Below, one piece after another: positions 15,333 to 23,261 of a stretch of DNA of 41,178 bases. This DNA comes from Clostridia bacterium (lineage in GTDB: Bacteria; Bacillota; Clostridia; Oscillospirales; Acutalibacteraceae). The position numbers and the translations under genes were made by a program. Numbering within the stretch: the stretch's first letter is position 1; the number at the start of each line of letters is the position of its first letter. The notes under the pieces were generated by a model. It did no database searches. It was given only the letters and a program-made list of their open reading frames with translations, and was not told the origin of the DNA. The DNA lies in the NCBI GenBank assembly GCA_017516745.1, contig JAFXBF010000024.1:1-41178 (forward strand), in the 5' to 3' direction.

Positions 15333-16409
15333 ATGAGCTACGATTTTAAAATAGAAAGAACAACCGCTCCCAAGGCAAAGCCGGCAGACGAAAGCAAGCT
15401 CGGCTTCGGCAAAATCTTTACAGACCACATGTTCGTAATGAATTACGACGAGGGTCAGGGCTGGCACGACGGCAGAATTGTTCCCTACGGCCCGCTTTCT
15501 CTTGACCCGTCTTCAATGGTTTTCCACTACGCACAGGAGCTTTTTGAGGGCCTTAAGGCATACAGGGTTGCTGACGGCAGCATTCAGCTTTTCCGTCCCC
15601 AGAAGAACATTGAAAGAATGAACAATACCTGTGACCGTCTTTGCGTTCCTCGTATTGACCCCGACCTTGCACTTGAAGCTATCAAGGCAGTTGTTGACGT
15701 TGATAAGGACTGGGTTCCCCACAGCGACGGAACATCTCTTTATATCCGTCCGTTCATCATCGCAACAGATGCTTTCCTCGGCGTTCATGCTTCTCACAGC
15801 TATATTTTCTGCATTATTCTTTCACCTGTCGGCTCATACTACGCTAACGGTATGGATCCGGTCAAGATTTACATTGAAAGAGAATATGTCCGCTGTGTAA
15901 AGGGTGGTACAGGTATGGCTAAGGCAGGCGGTAACTACGCTGCATCCCTTATCGGTCAGGAAAAGGCAGACAGAATGGGCTATGCTCAGGTTCTCTGGCT
16001 TGACGGCGTTGAAAGAAAGTATATCGACGAAGTCGGCGCTATGAACGTTTTCTTTGTAATTGATGATGTTGTAATCACTCCCACCCTTGAGGACGGTAAC
16101 ATTCTTCCGGGTGTAACAAGAGCATCCTGTATTGAAGTTCTCAAGGCAAACGGCTACAAGGTAGAAGAAAGAAAGCTTTCTGTTGACGAGGTTAAAGAGG
16201 CCTACAAGGCAGGCAAGCTTACAGAGTCCTTCGGTACAGGTACAGCAGCTGTTATTTCACCTGTCGGTGAATATATTGACGGCGAGGAGCACCTCGTTAT
16301 CAACGATTCTAAAATCGGCCCTGTTGCTCAGTTCCTTTATGACGAGCTTACAGGCATACAGTGGGGCAAGAAGGAAGATAAGCTGGGCTGGATTGTTAAG
16401 GTTAACTGA
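15333..16409 (+). CDS. ilvE: Branched-chain amino acid aminotransferase
   Basis: This is a 358-residue fold-type IV PLP enzyme. The cofactor lysine is K197 in AKAGGNYAAS, followed by ERKYIDEVGAMN and the phosphate-binding ESFGTGTAAVISP region. It transfers amino groups between glutamate and the 2-oxoacids of Val, Leu and Ile. The ATG at 15333 follows AAAAGAGG. As the last gene of the Val T-box operon, it would convert the oxoacids made by VOR into amino acids, which supports a biosynthetic direction for the operon. Confidence 0.95.
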   Translation: MSYDFKIERTTAPKAKPADESKLGFGKIFTDHMFVMNYDEGQGWHDGRIVPYGPLSLDPSSMVFHYAQELFEGLKAYRVADGSIQLFRPQKNIERMNNTCDRLCVPRIDPDLALEAIKAVVDVDKDWVPHSDGTSLYIRPFIIATDAFLGVHASHSYIFCIILSPVGSYYANGMDPVKIYIEREYVRCVKGGTGMAKAGGNYAASLIGQEKADRMGYAQVLWLDGVERKYIDEVGAMNVFFVIDDVVITPTLEDGNILPGVTRASCIEVLKANGYKVEERKLSVDEVKEAYKAGKLTESFGTGTAAVISPVGEYIDGEEHLVINDSKIGPVAQFLYDELTGIQWGKKEDKLGWIVKVN

Positions 16410-16438
16410 TTAACCCCAAAAATTAAATAACCGACATA

Positions 16439-16473
16439 CTGACTTCGTCTTTGAGGCGGAGTCAGTTTTGTTT
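16439..16473 (+). terminator. Terminator of the Val/VOR operon
   Basis: CTGACTTCGTC pairs with GGCGGAGTCAG through Watson-Crick and G-T pairs around TTTGA and is followed by TTTTGTTTT. It ends the operon 30 bases after the aminotransferase gene. Confidence 0.88.
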
Positions 16474-16494
16474 TACTGTTCATTAAATTGTATC

Positions 16495-16524
16495 TTGTTT
16501 TTTATTTTCTTAATATGATATAAT
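16495..16524 (+). promoter_or_regulatory. Promoter before the acetyltransferase gene
   Basis: TTGTTT (16495-16500) and TATAAT (16519-16524) are spaced by 18 bases, upstream of the hexapeptide acetyltransferase. Confidence 0.6.
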
Positions 16525-16561
16525 TTATTTAATAAATATGAAATATAACGAGGTGCTGTTT

Positions 16562-17191
16562 ATGCTCGATAACGGTAAAGGTCTGATGTTTATGCCGGGC
16601 GAAGACTGGAGAAAAGAAATCAAGATGAGAACTCATGCGCTCAATCAGAAATATAATGCGCTTACGGAATATGAGCCCGAGAAAAGAAAGGAAGTTCTGC
16701 GTGAAATTCTCGGTGAACTCAATGAAAATGTTACTCTGCAGGGGCCGATAACGTTCCATTACGGAATACACACAAAGATAGGCAAAAACACTTTTATTAA
16801 TTTCAATTTCACCTGTCAGGATGATACTGAGGTTGTTATCGGCGAAAACTGCGATTTCGGCCCGAATGTAACAATAACAACTGCTCTTCATCCCATGCTT
16901 GCGCACGAAAGACGAGCTCTTATGTGTCCCGACGGAGTTGCTCGTCGCCTTTGCTATGCTCTTCCCGTGAAAATCGGCAAAAATTGCTGGATAGGCGCAA
17001 ATGTTACTATTCTTCCCGGTGTTACCATAGGTGACGGCTGCGTTATCGGTGCAGGAAGCGTTGTTAACCGTTCGATTCCCGAAAACAGCTTTGCTGCGGG
17101 TAATCCCTGCCGTGTCAAGCGCACATTAAGCGAAGCCGATTCGATGGCAAATAAACCCGAAATCCTCGGCGATTGCTCTGTGATATTGTAA
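16562..17191 (+). CDS. Maltose/galactoside O-acetyltransferase family protein (left-handed beta-helix)
   Basis: This is a 209-residue hexapeptide-repeat acetyltransferase. The N-terminal mac-type helical cap (MFMPGEDWRKEIKMRTHALN) is followed by repeats such as IGKNTFINFNFT, IGENCDFGPNVTI, IGKNCWIGANVTI and IGDGCVIGAGSVV, and the catalytic-site HP in ALHPM. Such enzymes transfer acetyl groups from acetyl-CoA to sugars. I chose the ATG at 16562, preceded by CGAGGTG, over the ATG at 16538. The C-terminus (about 190-209) extends beyond the usual end after GNPCRVKR. The acceptor is unknown. Confidence 0.88.
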   Translation: MLDNGKGLMFMPGEDWRKEIKMRTHALNQKYNALTEYEPEKRKEVLREILGELNENVTLQGPITFHYGIHTKIGKNTFINFNFTCQDDTEVVIGENCDFGPNVTITTALHPMLAHERRALMCPDGVARRLCYALPVKIGKNCWIGANVTILPGVTIGDGCVIGAGSVVNRSIPENSFAAGNPCRVKRTLSEADSMANKPEILGDCSVIL

Positions 17192-17227
17192 TTATTTATC
17201 TTTAATTTAAATTCGGAGGTCATTTTT

Positions 17228-18400
17228 ATGAAATACCGATTGGATAAAAACGGCAACGAGCTGTCTGTTCTGGGCTTCGGCTGTATGCGTTTTAAGAAAA
17301 GGCTGGGCAGAATTGAAATGGCGGATGCAGAGCGTCAGGTAATGACGGCTTATAATAACGGCGTGAATTACTTTGACACCGCTTTTATCTATCCCGGAAG
17401 TGAAGCGGCGATAGGTGAAATTTTTGAAAAGAACAACATCCGTGACAAGGTTTATATTGCCACAAAGCTCCCTCCGCAGCTTATGCGAAGCACGGAAATT
17501 CTCGATAAGCTTTTGGGTGAGCAGCTCAAAAGACTGCGCACAGACCACGTCGATTTTTTTCTTTTCCATATGATGGCGGATATCAAGGTGTGGGAACGCC
17601 TTAAAACTATCGGCATTGAAAAGTGGATAGAGGATAAAAGGGCGAGCGGTACAATCCGTCAGTTCGGTTTTTCTTACCACGGAAAATCTGATATGTTCTG
17701 CAAAATTGTGGATGCTTACGATTGGGATATGTGCCTTATTCAGTACAACTATATGGATGAACACACTCAGGCAGGGCGCAAGGGCTTGAACCACGCCCAC
17801 GAAAAGGGTATTCCCGTTATGATTATGGAGCCTCTGCGTGGCGGCAGACTTGTAAACAATCTTCCGCAGGAAGCAAAGGATATTTTTGCAAAGCACCCTG
17901 TAAAGCACACTCCTGCGCAGTGGGCTTTCCGCTGGCTGTTCAATCAGCCCGAGGTTACCGTTGTGCTTTCGGGTATGAATTCCGATGAAATGGTAGCCGA
18001 TAATATCAAAACCGCCTGCGAAACCGAAATCGGTGAACTGACTGCCAACGATGAAGCGATGCTGAAAAACGTTGTAAGTGCTATCAATTCAAAAATGAAG
18101 GTAGGCTGTACAGGCTGTGAATACTGTATGCCGTGCCCCCAAAATATCAACATAAGCGGTACTTTTTCCGCATACAACCGACATTTTGCCGACGGCAGCT
18201 TTGCAGGCTTCAAGGAATATGTCAAGTGTACAGCTAAATATGCACCTGCTTGTGTTTGTATAGGCTGCGGAAAATGCGAAACCCACTGTCCGCAGGGAAT
18301 TGAAATAAGAAAAGAGCTTAAAGAAGCCGCAAAAGTGCTTGAAACCCCTGCCTACAAAGCGGTTTATAAGGTTACATCGGTGTTCAAAAAGAAAAAGTAA
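17228..18400 (+). CDS. Aldo/keto reductase with C-terminal ferredoxin domain
   Basis: This is a 390-residue protein. The AKR barrel (about 1-290) has the tetrad pattern: Asp and Tyr in YFDTAFIYPG, Lys in ATKLPP and His in FFLFHMM. The C-terminal 100 residues hold cysteine motifs CTGCEYCMPCP and CIGCGKCETHCP, typical of the 4Fe-4S-containing AKR subgroup of anaerobes. The ATG follows GGAGGT. A methyltransferase gene begins 16 bases downstream, suggesting co-transcription. Its substrate is unknown. Confidence 0.92.
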   Translation: MKYRLDKNGNELSVLGFGCMRFKKRLGRIEMADAERQVMTAYNNGVNYFDTAFIYPGSEAAIGEIFEKNNIRDKVYIATKLPPQLMRSTEILDKLLGEQLKRLRTDHVDFFLFHMMADIKVWERLKTIGIEKWIEDKRASGTIRQFGFSYHGKSDMFCKIVDAYDWDMCLIQYNYMDEHTQAGRKGLNHAHEKGIPVMIMEPLRGGRLVNNLPQEAKDIFAKHPVKHTPAQWAFRWLFNQPEVTVVLSGMNSDEMVADNIKTACETEIGELTANDEAMLKNVVSAINSKMKVGCTGCEYCMPCPQNINISGTFSAYNRHFADGSFAGFKEYVKCTAKYAPACVCIGCGKCETHCPQGIEIRKELKEAAKVLETPAYKAVYKVTSVFKKKK

Positions 18401-18415
18401 ATTTGAGGAAGTTTT

Positions 18416-19015
18416 ATGAACGATGTTTCAAAACACTATGATAATCTCATTGACGAAGGTCAGGACCCTGTACACGACCCGAAGCCGCTTAAGGAATATA
18501 TGAACAAGTGGGACGGTCAGATTTTTATTGATAAAATGCAGCTCGATAAATCAAAATCCGTGCTCGAAATCGGTGTCGGTACGGGCAGAATTGCGGTTAA
18601 CGTTGCGCCCAAGTGCAAGGATTTTACGGGTATAGACATATCCGAAAAAACTATTGCAACTGCAAAGAAAAATATTAAAAGCGGTCTATTCAAAAAGCCC
18701 GTGCTGATTTGTGCCGATTTCCTTGAATATAATTTTGAAAATAAGTTTGACGTGGTTTATTCAAGCCTTACTTTTATGCATATTCAGCAAAAGCAAAAGG
18801 CTTTCGATATTGTTTCAAAAATCCTTAACCCCAACGGAAGGTTTGTTTTGTCAATCGACAAAAACAGGGATGAATTTATTGATATGGGTACCTATAAGGT
18901 CAAGGTGTACCCCGATAATGTAAGCGATATAAAGATGTATGCAAAAAATGCAGAACTGAAGCTGCTTGAAGAAATTGAAACGGAATTTGCATTTATATTT
19001 GTGTTTTCAAAATAA
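18416..19015 (+). CDS. Class I SAM-dependent methyltransferase
   Basis: The 199-residue protein has the SAM-binding motif I VLEIGVGTGRIA, the acidic motif II FTGIDIS and the post-motif segment FDVVYSSLTFMHI. It is a Rossmann-fold methyltransferase of unknown acceptor. TGAGGA precedes the ATG, and it follows the AKR gene closely, probably in the same transcript. Confidence 0.88.
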   Translation: MNDVSKHYDNLIDEGQDPVHDPKPLKEYMNKWDGQIFIDKMQLDKSKSVLEIGVGTGRIAVNVAPKCKDFTGIDISEKTIATAKKNIKSGLFKKPVLICADFLEYNFENKFDVVYSSLTFMHIQQKQKAFDIVSKILNPNGRFVLSIDKNRDEFIDMGTYKVKVYPDNVSDIKMYAKNAELKLLEEIETEFAFIFVFSK

Positions 19016-19036
19016 GGAGAAAAGAGAAGAGTATAT

Positions 19037-19243
19037 ATGTACATTTACGAATACGAAACTGTCAGCTGTGAGTTTGGCGGTTGGGGACTTGGCTCGGGTA
19101 ATATTTATTCTATTGATGACTACCGTTCGATTATAAATGAACGTGCCTCTCAGGGTTGGCGCTTTGTCGGCTCTATCCCCACAAAACAGCGTGGTACGGG
19201 TCATACCCAGGAACTCGATCTGATTTTTGAAAAAGAGATATAA
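19037..19243 (+). CDS. Small DUF4177-like protein
   Basis: This is a 68-residue protein with an aromatic N-terminus (MYIYEYETVS), a YRSIINERASQGWRFVGSIP helix and loop and a terminal LIFEKEI strand. The layout is that of DUF4177-type small proteins, which have no known activity. It lies 21 bases after the methyltransferase and is preceded by a weak GGAGAAAAGAGAAG site. The family call is from pattern memory only. Confidence 0.6.
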   Translation: MYIYEYETVSCEFGGWGLGSGNIYSIDDYRSIINERASQGWRFVGSIPTKQRGTGHTQELDLIFEKEI

Positions 19244-19274
19244 GTTTAATACTAAAACAAAAGCAAAATAAAAC

Positions 19275-19302
19275 TTGCATTTTTATTTAATTGTAGTATA
19301 AT
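19275..19302 (+). promoter_or_regulatory. Promoter of the leader peptide/methyltransferase transcript
   Basis: TTGCAT (19275-19280) and TATAAT (19297-19302) are spaced by 16 bases. The predicted transcript start lies about 25 bases before the leader reading frame. Confidence 0.65.
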
Positions 19303-19333
19303 CAACTCAAATCTTAATCGGAGGAATTTTGGT

Positions 19334-19369
19334 ATGTTCTTTATCTCTGTTCGATGCAGACGAATTTAG
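19334..19369 (+). CDS. Leader peptide MFFISVRCRRI (candidate antibiotic-responsive)
   Basis: This is an 11-codon frame, ATG at 19334 to TAG at 19369, with a strong CGGAGGAA site 7 bases upstream. It contains Arg-Cys-Arg-Arg, an Arg/Lys-X-Arg/Lys motif, the class at which macrolide-bound ribosomes are known to stall. The hairpin ACGAAT/ATTCGT (19360-19380) overlaps its stop codon and is followed by further hairpins and a terminator. That is the architecture of translation-coupled attenuators before antibiotic resistance genes. Macrolide response is an inference from the motif. Confidence 0.55.
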   Translation: MFFISVRCRRI

Positions 19370-19383
19370 CTTGTATTCGTTTA

Positions 19384-19490
19384 TCGGGTACAGGCTTATG
19401 AATGCTTGTGTGCCCGACAGAAAGTAACAGAGAAAAATTTACCTTTCATTTTACTGTCAGTGGCACAAAGCTGTTGACAGTATTTTTTAT
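19384..19490 (+). promoter_or_regulatory. Attenuator: hairpin plus intrinsic terminator before methyltransferase
   Basis: A first hairpin pairs TCGGG (19384-19388) with CCCGA (19413-19417), including inner pairs. A terminator then pairs TACTGTCA (19452-19459) with TGACAGTA (19475-19482) and is followed by TTTTTTATTTTTTT. The terminator lies between the leader peptide and the methyltransferase ribosome binding site, so it would block expression unless the upstream structure changes. Confidence 0.65.
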
Positions 19491-19510
19491 TTTTTTGGAG
19501 GTTATTAAAA

Positions 19511-20260
19511 ATGAACAGTTTTAAATATAAGACGTTATTCAAAGCAATTTCAGACCAAGCAGACTTACCTGATAATGCCGTAATTGCGGATTTAGGATGC
19601 AAGAATGCAACTTTTCTTTTGGCTTTTCAGGAAGCCTTTCCCGATAAAATCAAGTCAGCTGTAGGAGTAGATATAACTGACAAATGGTTTAAGGACGTTA
19701 AATATAAAAAGCCGATTGAGCTTAAAGTGATGAACTGTGCCGAAAAGCTTGAATTTCCCGACAACAGCTTTGATTTTGTTTTCAGCAAGGATATGTTTGA
19801 ATGTGTGTCGGACAAGGATTTTCTTGTAAGTGAAATTTACAGGATTTTAAAACCCGGCGGAACGGTTATCTGCGTAAACTGCGATTGGGACAGCGTTGCC
19901 TATAACGGTGAAAACAAAGCCCTCATTTCAAAAGCCGTTTACGCCTACGCTGTAACAAAACAGCCGTGGATGAACGACCTCGACAGCTGGATAGGCAGGA
20001 GAATGTTCGGCTTCTTCAATAAAACAGGTCTGTTTGAAAGCACGGTAAGCGTTCACAACGTTGTCGAAACCGAATATAAAGAAGGCACATTCGGCTATGA
20101 TTTAAGCGTGGATATCGCCTGGCTTCATAAAGAAAACACGGGAGCATTAAGCCAAAAAGAATATGCCGAATTCATTAATAATCTGAACTCGGCACAGAAG
20201 GAAGGACAATATATTTTCTCAAAGCCGTATTATATTTATAAAGGGATAAAGAGAATTTAA
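19511..20260 (+). CDS. SAM-dependent methyltransferase behind an attenuator
   Basis: This is a 249-residue Rossmann-fold methyltransferase. Motif I is somewhat unusual (IADLGCKNATFLL in place of DxGxGxG). It is followed by AVGVDITDKW, the SFDFVFSKDMFECV segment and ILKPGGTVICVN, typical of UbiE-like small-molecule methyltransferases. It is not a recognisable Erm-type rRNA methylase. GGAGG precedes the ATG. It stands alone behind a leader peptide and terminator, which suggests induction by a translation inhibitor. It could modify a drug or another small molecule, but the substrate is unknown. Confidence 0.8.
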   Translation: MNSFKYKTLFKAISDQADLPDNAVIADLGCKNATFLLAFQEAFPDKIKSAVGVDITDKWFKDVKYKKPIELKVMNCAEKLEFPDNSFDFVFSKDMFECVSDKDFLVSEIYRILKPGGTVICVNCDWDSVAYNGENKALISKAVYAYAVTKQPWMNDLDSWIGRRMFGFFNKTGLFESTVSVHNVVETEYKEGTFGYDLSVDIAWLHKENTGALSQKEYAEFINNLNSAQKEGQYIFSKPYYIYKGIKRI

Positions 20261-20294
20261 AAAAGACAAATTTCGGTTTGTCGAACGCTTTTAC

Positions 20295-20423
20295 ACACCT
20301 CATCCGTCATTTTCTTACGAAAATGCCACCTTCCCCTCAAGGGGAAGGCTATTAACGTAACTACTATATCTAAAGGCTTCCCCTATGAGGGGAAGCTGTC
20401 ACCGCAGGTGACTGATGAGGTGT
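20295..20423. repeat. MITE-like palindromic element A
   Basis: A 129-base element is bounded by terminal inverted repeats ACACCTCATCCGTCA and TGACTGATGAGGTGT (14 of 15 matching). Internal palindromes are TTCCCCTCAAGGGGAA and TTCCCCTATGAGGGGAA. There is no coding capacity. This architecture fits a non-autonomous mobile element or REP-type repeat. Confidence 0.7.
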
Positions 20424-20436
20424 ATGCGGAGCATTA

Positions 20437-20561
20437 ACCTCCTTTTCAAAGGAGGTGGATTTTGACGAAGTCAAAAGACGGAGGATTGAAAATTTTATGT
20501 TGATTAAGTTTTCAACAAGCAACCCTCAGTCACTTCGTGAAAGCTCCCTTGAAAGGGAGCT
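20437..20561. repeat. MITE-like palindromic element B
   Basis: The left side holds CTCCTTTTCAAAGGAG and TTTTGACGAAGTCAAAA. The right side holds CACTTCGTG and CTCCCTTGAAAGGGAG. The two sides are imperfect inverted copies of each other. It lies 13 bases after element A, before the XRE regulator. Open frames across it are not genes. Confidence 0.6.
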
Positions 20562-20646
20562 ATTGACAATCGCTTTTACGCCCGAGAACATCTCGACAAA
20601 CTGCAATTTGTCAACTTACCATAGAACTCACTCCTCAATGCGGTTA

Positions 20647-20675
20647 TTGAACATTACTCAAAATTCCTGTATAGT
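20647..20675 (+). promoter_or_regulatory. Promoter of the XRE regulator gene
   Basis: TTGAAC (20647-20652) and TATAGT (20670-20675) are spaced by 17 bases, about 30 bases before the start codon. It lies just beyond the repeat elements. Confidence 0.65.
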
Positions 20676-20706
20676 AAAATCACAAACCAAAACGGAGGTC
20701 GATTTT

Positions 20707-21447
20707 ATGAATCTTTCAATCGGTGCCAATATCAGACGGATTCGTCTTGAACGAAATCTTACACAGGAAGAGGTTGCAACACACCTTGGCATATCCTTTC
20801 AGGCGATAAGTAAATGGGAGAGGGGAGACGGCTACCCCGATATTGAGCTGCTTCCTGCTTTGGCGCATTATTTTGGTATCAGCGTGGATGAATTGCTCGG
20901 CGTAAGCGAACAAGAGAAGAAAAGCAGATACGATGAAATCAATAATATCTGGGCATCTAACAACAAAAACGGTTTACACAGCGAAAACGTTAAGCTGATG
21001 AAAGGCGCATTAAAAAAGTTCCCGAATGATGCGCTTTTGCTCGTTCAGCTTTCAACCTCGCTTGAAAAAATCGGTACTACGCCTGAGGAAAAAGAGAAAT
21101 ACTTGCGTGAATCAATAGCCGTGCAGGAGCAGATTATCAGCTTTTGCGGTGACTGTGAGGTGCGTGGCGCAACGCTTTACAATATCTGCTTTGCCTATTG
21201 GAAAATAGGCGAGCACGAAAAGGCGATTGCACAGGCGAAAAAGCTATCTAACCTCTATAAGTCACGGGAAAATGCCCTTGTGTATTTTCTTGACGGTGAG
21301 GAGAAAAGAGCAGTTGCAAAGGAAGCGCTCAAGCCCCTTGCGTGGGGAATAACGCATCATCTGACAGCACTCAGCCAAACGGAAAACAATCCCGAATATC
21401 TTGAAAAAGCAAAGCAGATTACGGCTATACTTAACGGCTGTGAATAA
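20707..21447 (+). CDS. XRE-family regulator with helical (TPR-like) C-terminal domain
   Basis: This is a 246-residue protein. Residues 4-60 form an XRE helix-turn-helix (IRRIRLERNLTQEEVATHLG, ISFQAISKWERG). The rest is alpha-helical with TPR-like pairs (SLEKIGTTPEEKEKYLRESI, YNICFAYWKIGEHEKAIAQA). The long open frame extends upstream through the repeat element, but the ATG at 20707 follows CGGAGG and begins the domain directly. It probably regulates itself or nearby genes; the target and ligand are unknown. Confidence 0.88.
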   Translation: MNLSIGANIRRIRLERNLTQEEVATHLGISFQAISKWERGDGYPDIELLPALAHYFGISVDELLGVSEQEKKSRYDEINNIWASNNKNGLHSENVKLMKGALKKFPNDALLLVQLSTSLEKIGTTPEEKEKYLRESIAVQEQIISFCGDCEVRGATLYNICFAYWKIGEHEKAIAQAKKLSNLYKSRENALVYFLDGEEKRAVAKEALKPLAWGITHHLTALSQTENNPEYLEKAKQITAILNGCE

Positions 21448-21585
21448 TTTTTATATGTTGTATTCTTGAGCAAATAATGTTAATATGAAAATGATAAAAT
21501 GTGCAACGAGTTTGGCTGGACAAACGCTGAAATCTTAATGGGGCTTATGCTGCCCGAATTGTTGAAATAAAAGAAGGTTAAAACT

Positions 21586-23202
21586 ATGAGCGATAATCTG
21601 AAACAAGTATCATGGATGAGCTTTTTATACGGTGCTTTGTTTGATCTGAATAACGATGATTTTATTGAACGATTAGAGGAAGAAATGCAGGAAGAGGATA
21701 TTGTAAATGTACTCAGTTCTGCGGATGAAAAAACAAAAAAACTTTTCACCAAGCCCTATGACATTGACGAAATCAAAGCATATCTCAAAGTGCAGAATGA
21801 GGCTTTTGAAAAGAAATGTGCACAAGGTGATAAGCTGTTTTTTAAAGCACTTGAAGAATTTGAAAATTCAGATTACCTGAAGGAATATTTCTCGTCCGAG
21901 ATGAGAGTGTTTGAACCCGAGGTTGACGGTTCGTCTGTTTTTATTGAAGAATTTACATACTGCGTTTTCAGAAAAATAACCTTTGAAAATGCCACGGCTT
22001 GTATTAACGGTAATCCGTTTACCCAAGGGCATTCAGACATATATTATGATTTTATCAGCCTGAAAAAGGAAGACTCGGGATATATTCTGGAAGCGGCAGA
22101 CTATACGATGGATTGTGTTTGCACGGTAAGTTTTTCCGACATTTCCGTCACCTTGAAAGCGTACAGTGCAGACAGCGATTCGAGACACTGGCTTTTTGTA
22201 AATACACCGTGGGACTATCTTTCGGCACTTGCAAACGGTATAAATGCACACCTTAAATACGGACTTGCAAACCCGAAAGAGGAAAAGCTGTTAGGCATAG
22301 TAAAGCACCTGCTTGGTGAGAAAATTGCAGGTATTGAGGCTGTGCCGTCGCAGATTTATCAGCTTATCGAAAAGCATAACCTTAAAAATTCCGCCAAGCC
22401 TCCTTACGATTTTACAAAGCCTTACTTTTGCAAAAAGAAGTTTGAGCCCTTGTGGCGTGAGCTTTTTGCTCTGATTTGCGAAAGTCAGGAGAGTTTGCCT
22501 TCGTATTTTGAGGAAAAGGTTTCAAAGGAAGCGTTTGAAAACCACAAGCAGCTTATAACCGTGCAGATGAACGCTTTGGGCTACACGGGCACATACCCTG
22601 ATTTTTATAAAAAGGACAGCTTAATGAAGCCCACTCTGTTGCGTACATATAATCTGTCCCATATCATAGCCTTTGAAAAATATGCCGAGCATCATCTACG
22701 TTGCTATTCATTCCTGAGTAACGGTGTTATACATACTTCGTTTTTCATCGGTACGGTTTTCAACAAAAATGACACAGCAAAAAGTGACATATATTCGTCA
22801 ATGTTTGATTGCGACGGCAGAGCGGTTTTTTCTATCCTTTCAACGGTGTTTACGGGTAATATGAGCGAGCAAACCTACAAGAGCTGGACTGAAAACGCAG
22901 TTAAAGCGGCTGTCAGAAAGGCCGATTTAAAGAAGGCAGATAAGGATGATTTCCATTTCAAAAGTATTTTTCAGCGTGGAGTCAAGCTCAATTTTGGTAT
23001 CTTGCTGTTGGTGTTTTTAATGTTCTCTGTCGGCTTTTCGTTAATTGCACCGCTGATATTGATTGTTCTTGAAGGGGACACGCTGCCAGAAATATTTGCC
23101 TTTCTCAGATCCGAGCCGTTACTGCTGGCTTTAGGTCCGATAGGCGGCTTGTTGGCAACCGTACTGCTTGCCGTGGTTGAATTGGCGGCAGCAAAGAAAT
23201 AA
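21586..23202 (+). CDS. Uncharacterised protein with C-terminal membrane segments
   Basis: I do not recognise this 538-residue protein. The first 460 residues are soluble-looking and acidic, rich in Phe, Tyr and Glu. Residues about 463-492 (LNFGILLLVFLMFSVGFSLI) and 510-534 (ALGPIGGLLATVLLAVVELA) form two membrane helices at the extreme C-terminus, so the N-terminal part is probably cytoplasmic and membrane-tethered. A GAAGG site precedes the ATG. A short frame ending just upstream (21500-21570) may be the remains of another gene. A bidirectional terminator follows. Confidence 0.75.
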   Translation: MSDNLKQVSWMSFLYGALFDLNNDDFIERLEEEMQEEDIVNVLSSADEKTKKLFTKPYDIDEIKAYLKVQNEAFEKKCAQGDKLFFKALEEFENSDYLKEYFSSEMRVFEPEVDGSSVFIEEFTYCVFRKITFENATACINGNPFTQGHSDIYYDFISLKKEDSGYILEAADYTMDCVCTVSFSDISVTLKAYSADSDSRHWLFVNTPWDYLSALANGINAHLKYGLANPKEEKLLGIVKHLLGEKIAGIEAVPSQIYQLIEKHNLKNSAKPPYDFTKPYFCKKKFEPLWRELFALICESQESLPSYFEEKVSKEAFENHKQLITVQMNALGYTGTYPDFYKKDSLMKPTLLRTYNLSHIIAFEKYAEHHLRCYSFLSNGVIHTSFFIGTVFNKNDTAKSDIYSSMFDCDGRAVFSILSTVFTGNMSEQTYKSWTENAVKAAVRKADLKKADKDDFHFKSIFQRGVKLNFGILLLVFLMFSVGFSLIAPLILIVLEGDTLPEIFAFLRSEPLLLALGPIGGLLATVLLAVVELAAAKK

Positions 23203-23217
23203 TTTCATTAATAACAA

Positions 23218-23253
23218 AAAGATTCCGTTCACGGTTAAGTGTTCGGAATCTTT
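23218..23253. terminator. Bidirectional terminator
   Basis: AAAGATTCCG pairs with CGGAATCTTT around a 16-base loop, between two convergent genes. A- and T-rich flanks serve both strands. Confidence 0.8.
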
Positions 23254-23261
23254 CGCTTTTA

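Noticed and set aside
19511-20260. Erm-type rRNA methylase
   Set aside because: The leader suggests drug induction, but the methyltransferase lacks Erm-type motifs and resembles small-molecule enzymes.
20455-20706. Upstream extension of the XRE regulator frame
   Set aside because: It runs through MITE-like element B and the promoter. The ATG at 20707 has its own ribosome site.
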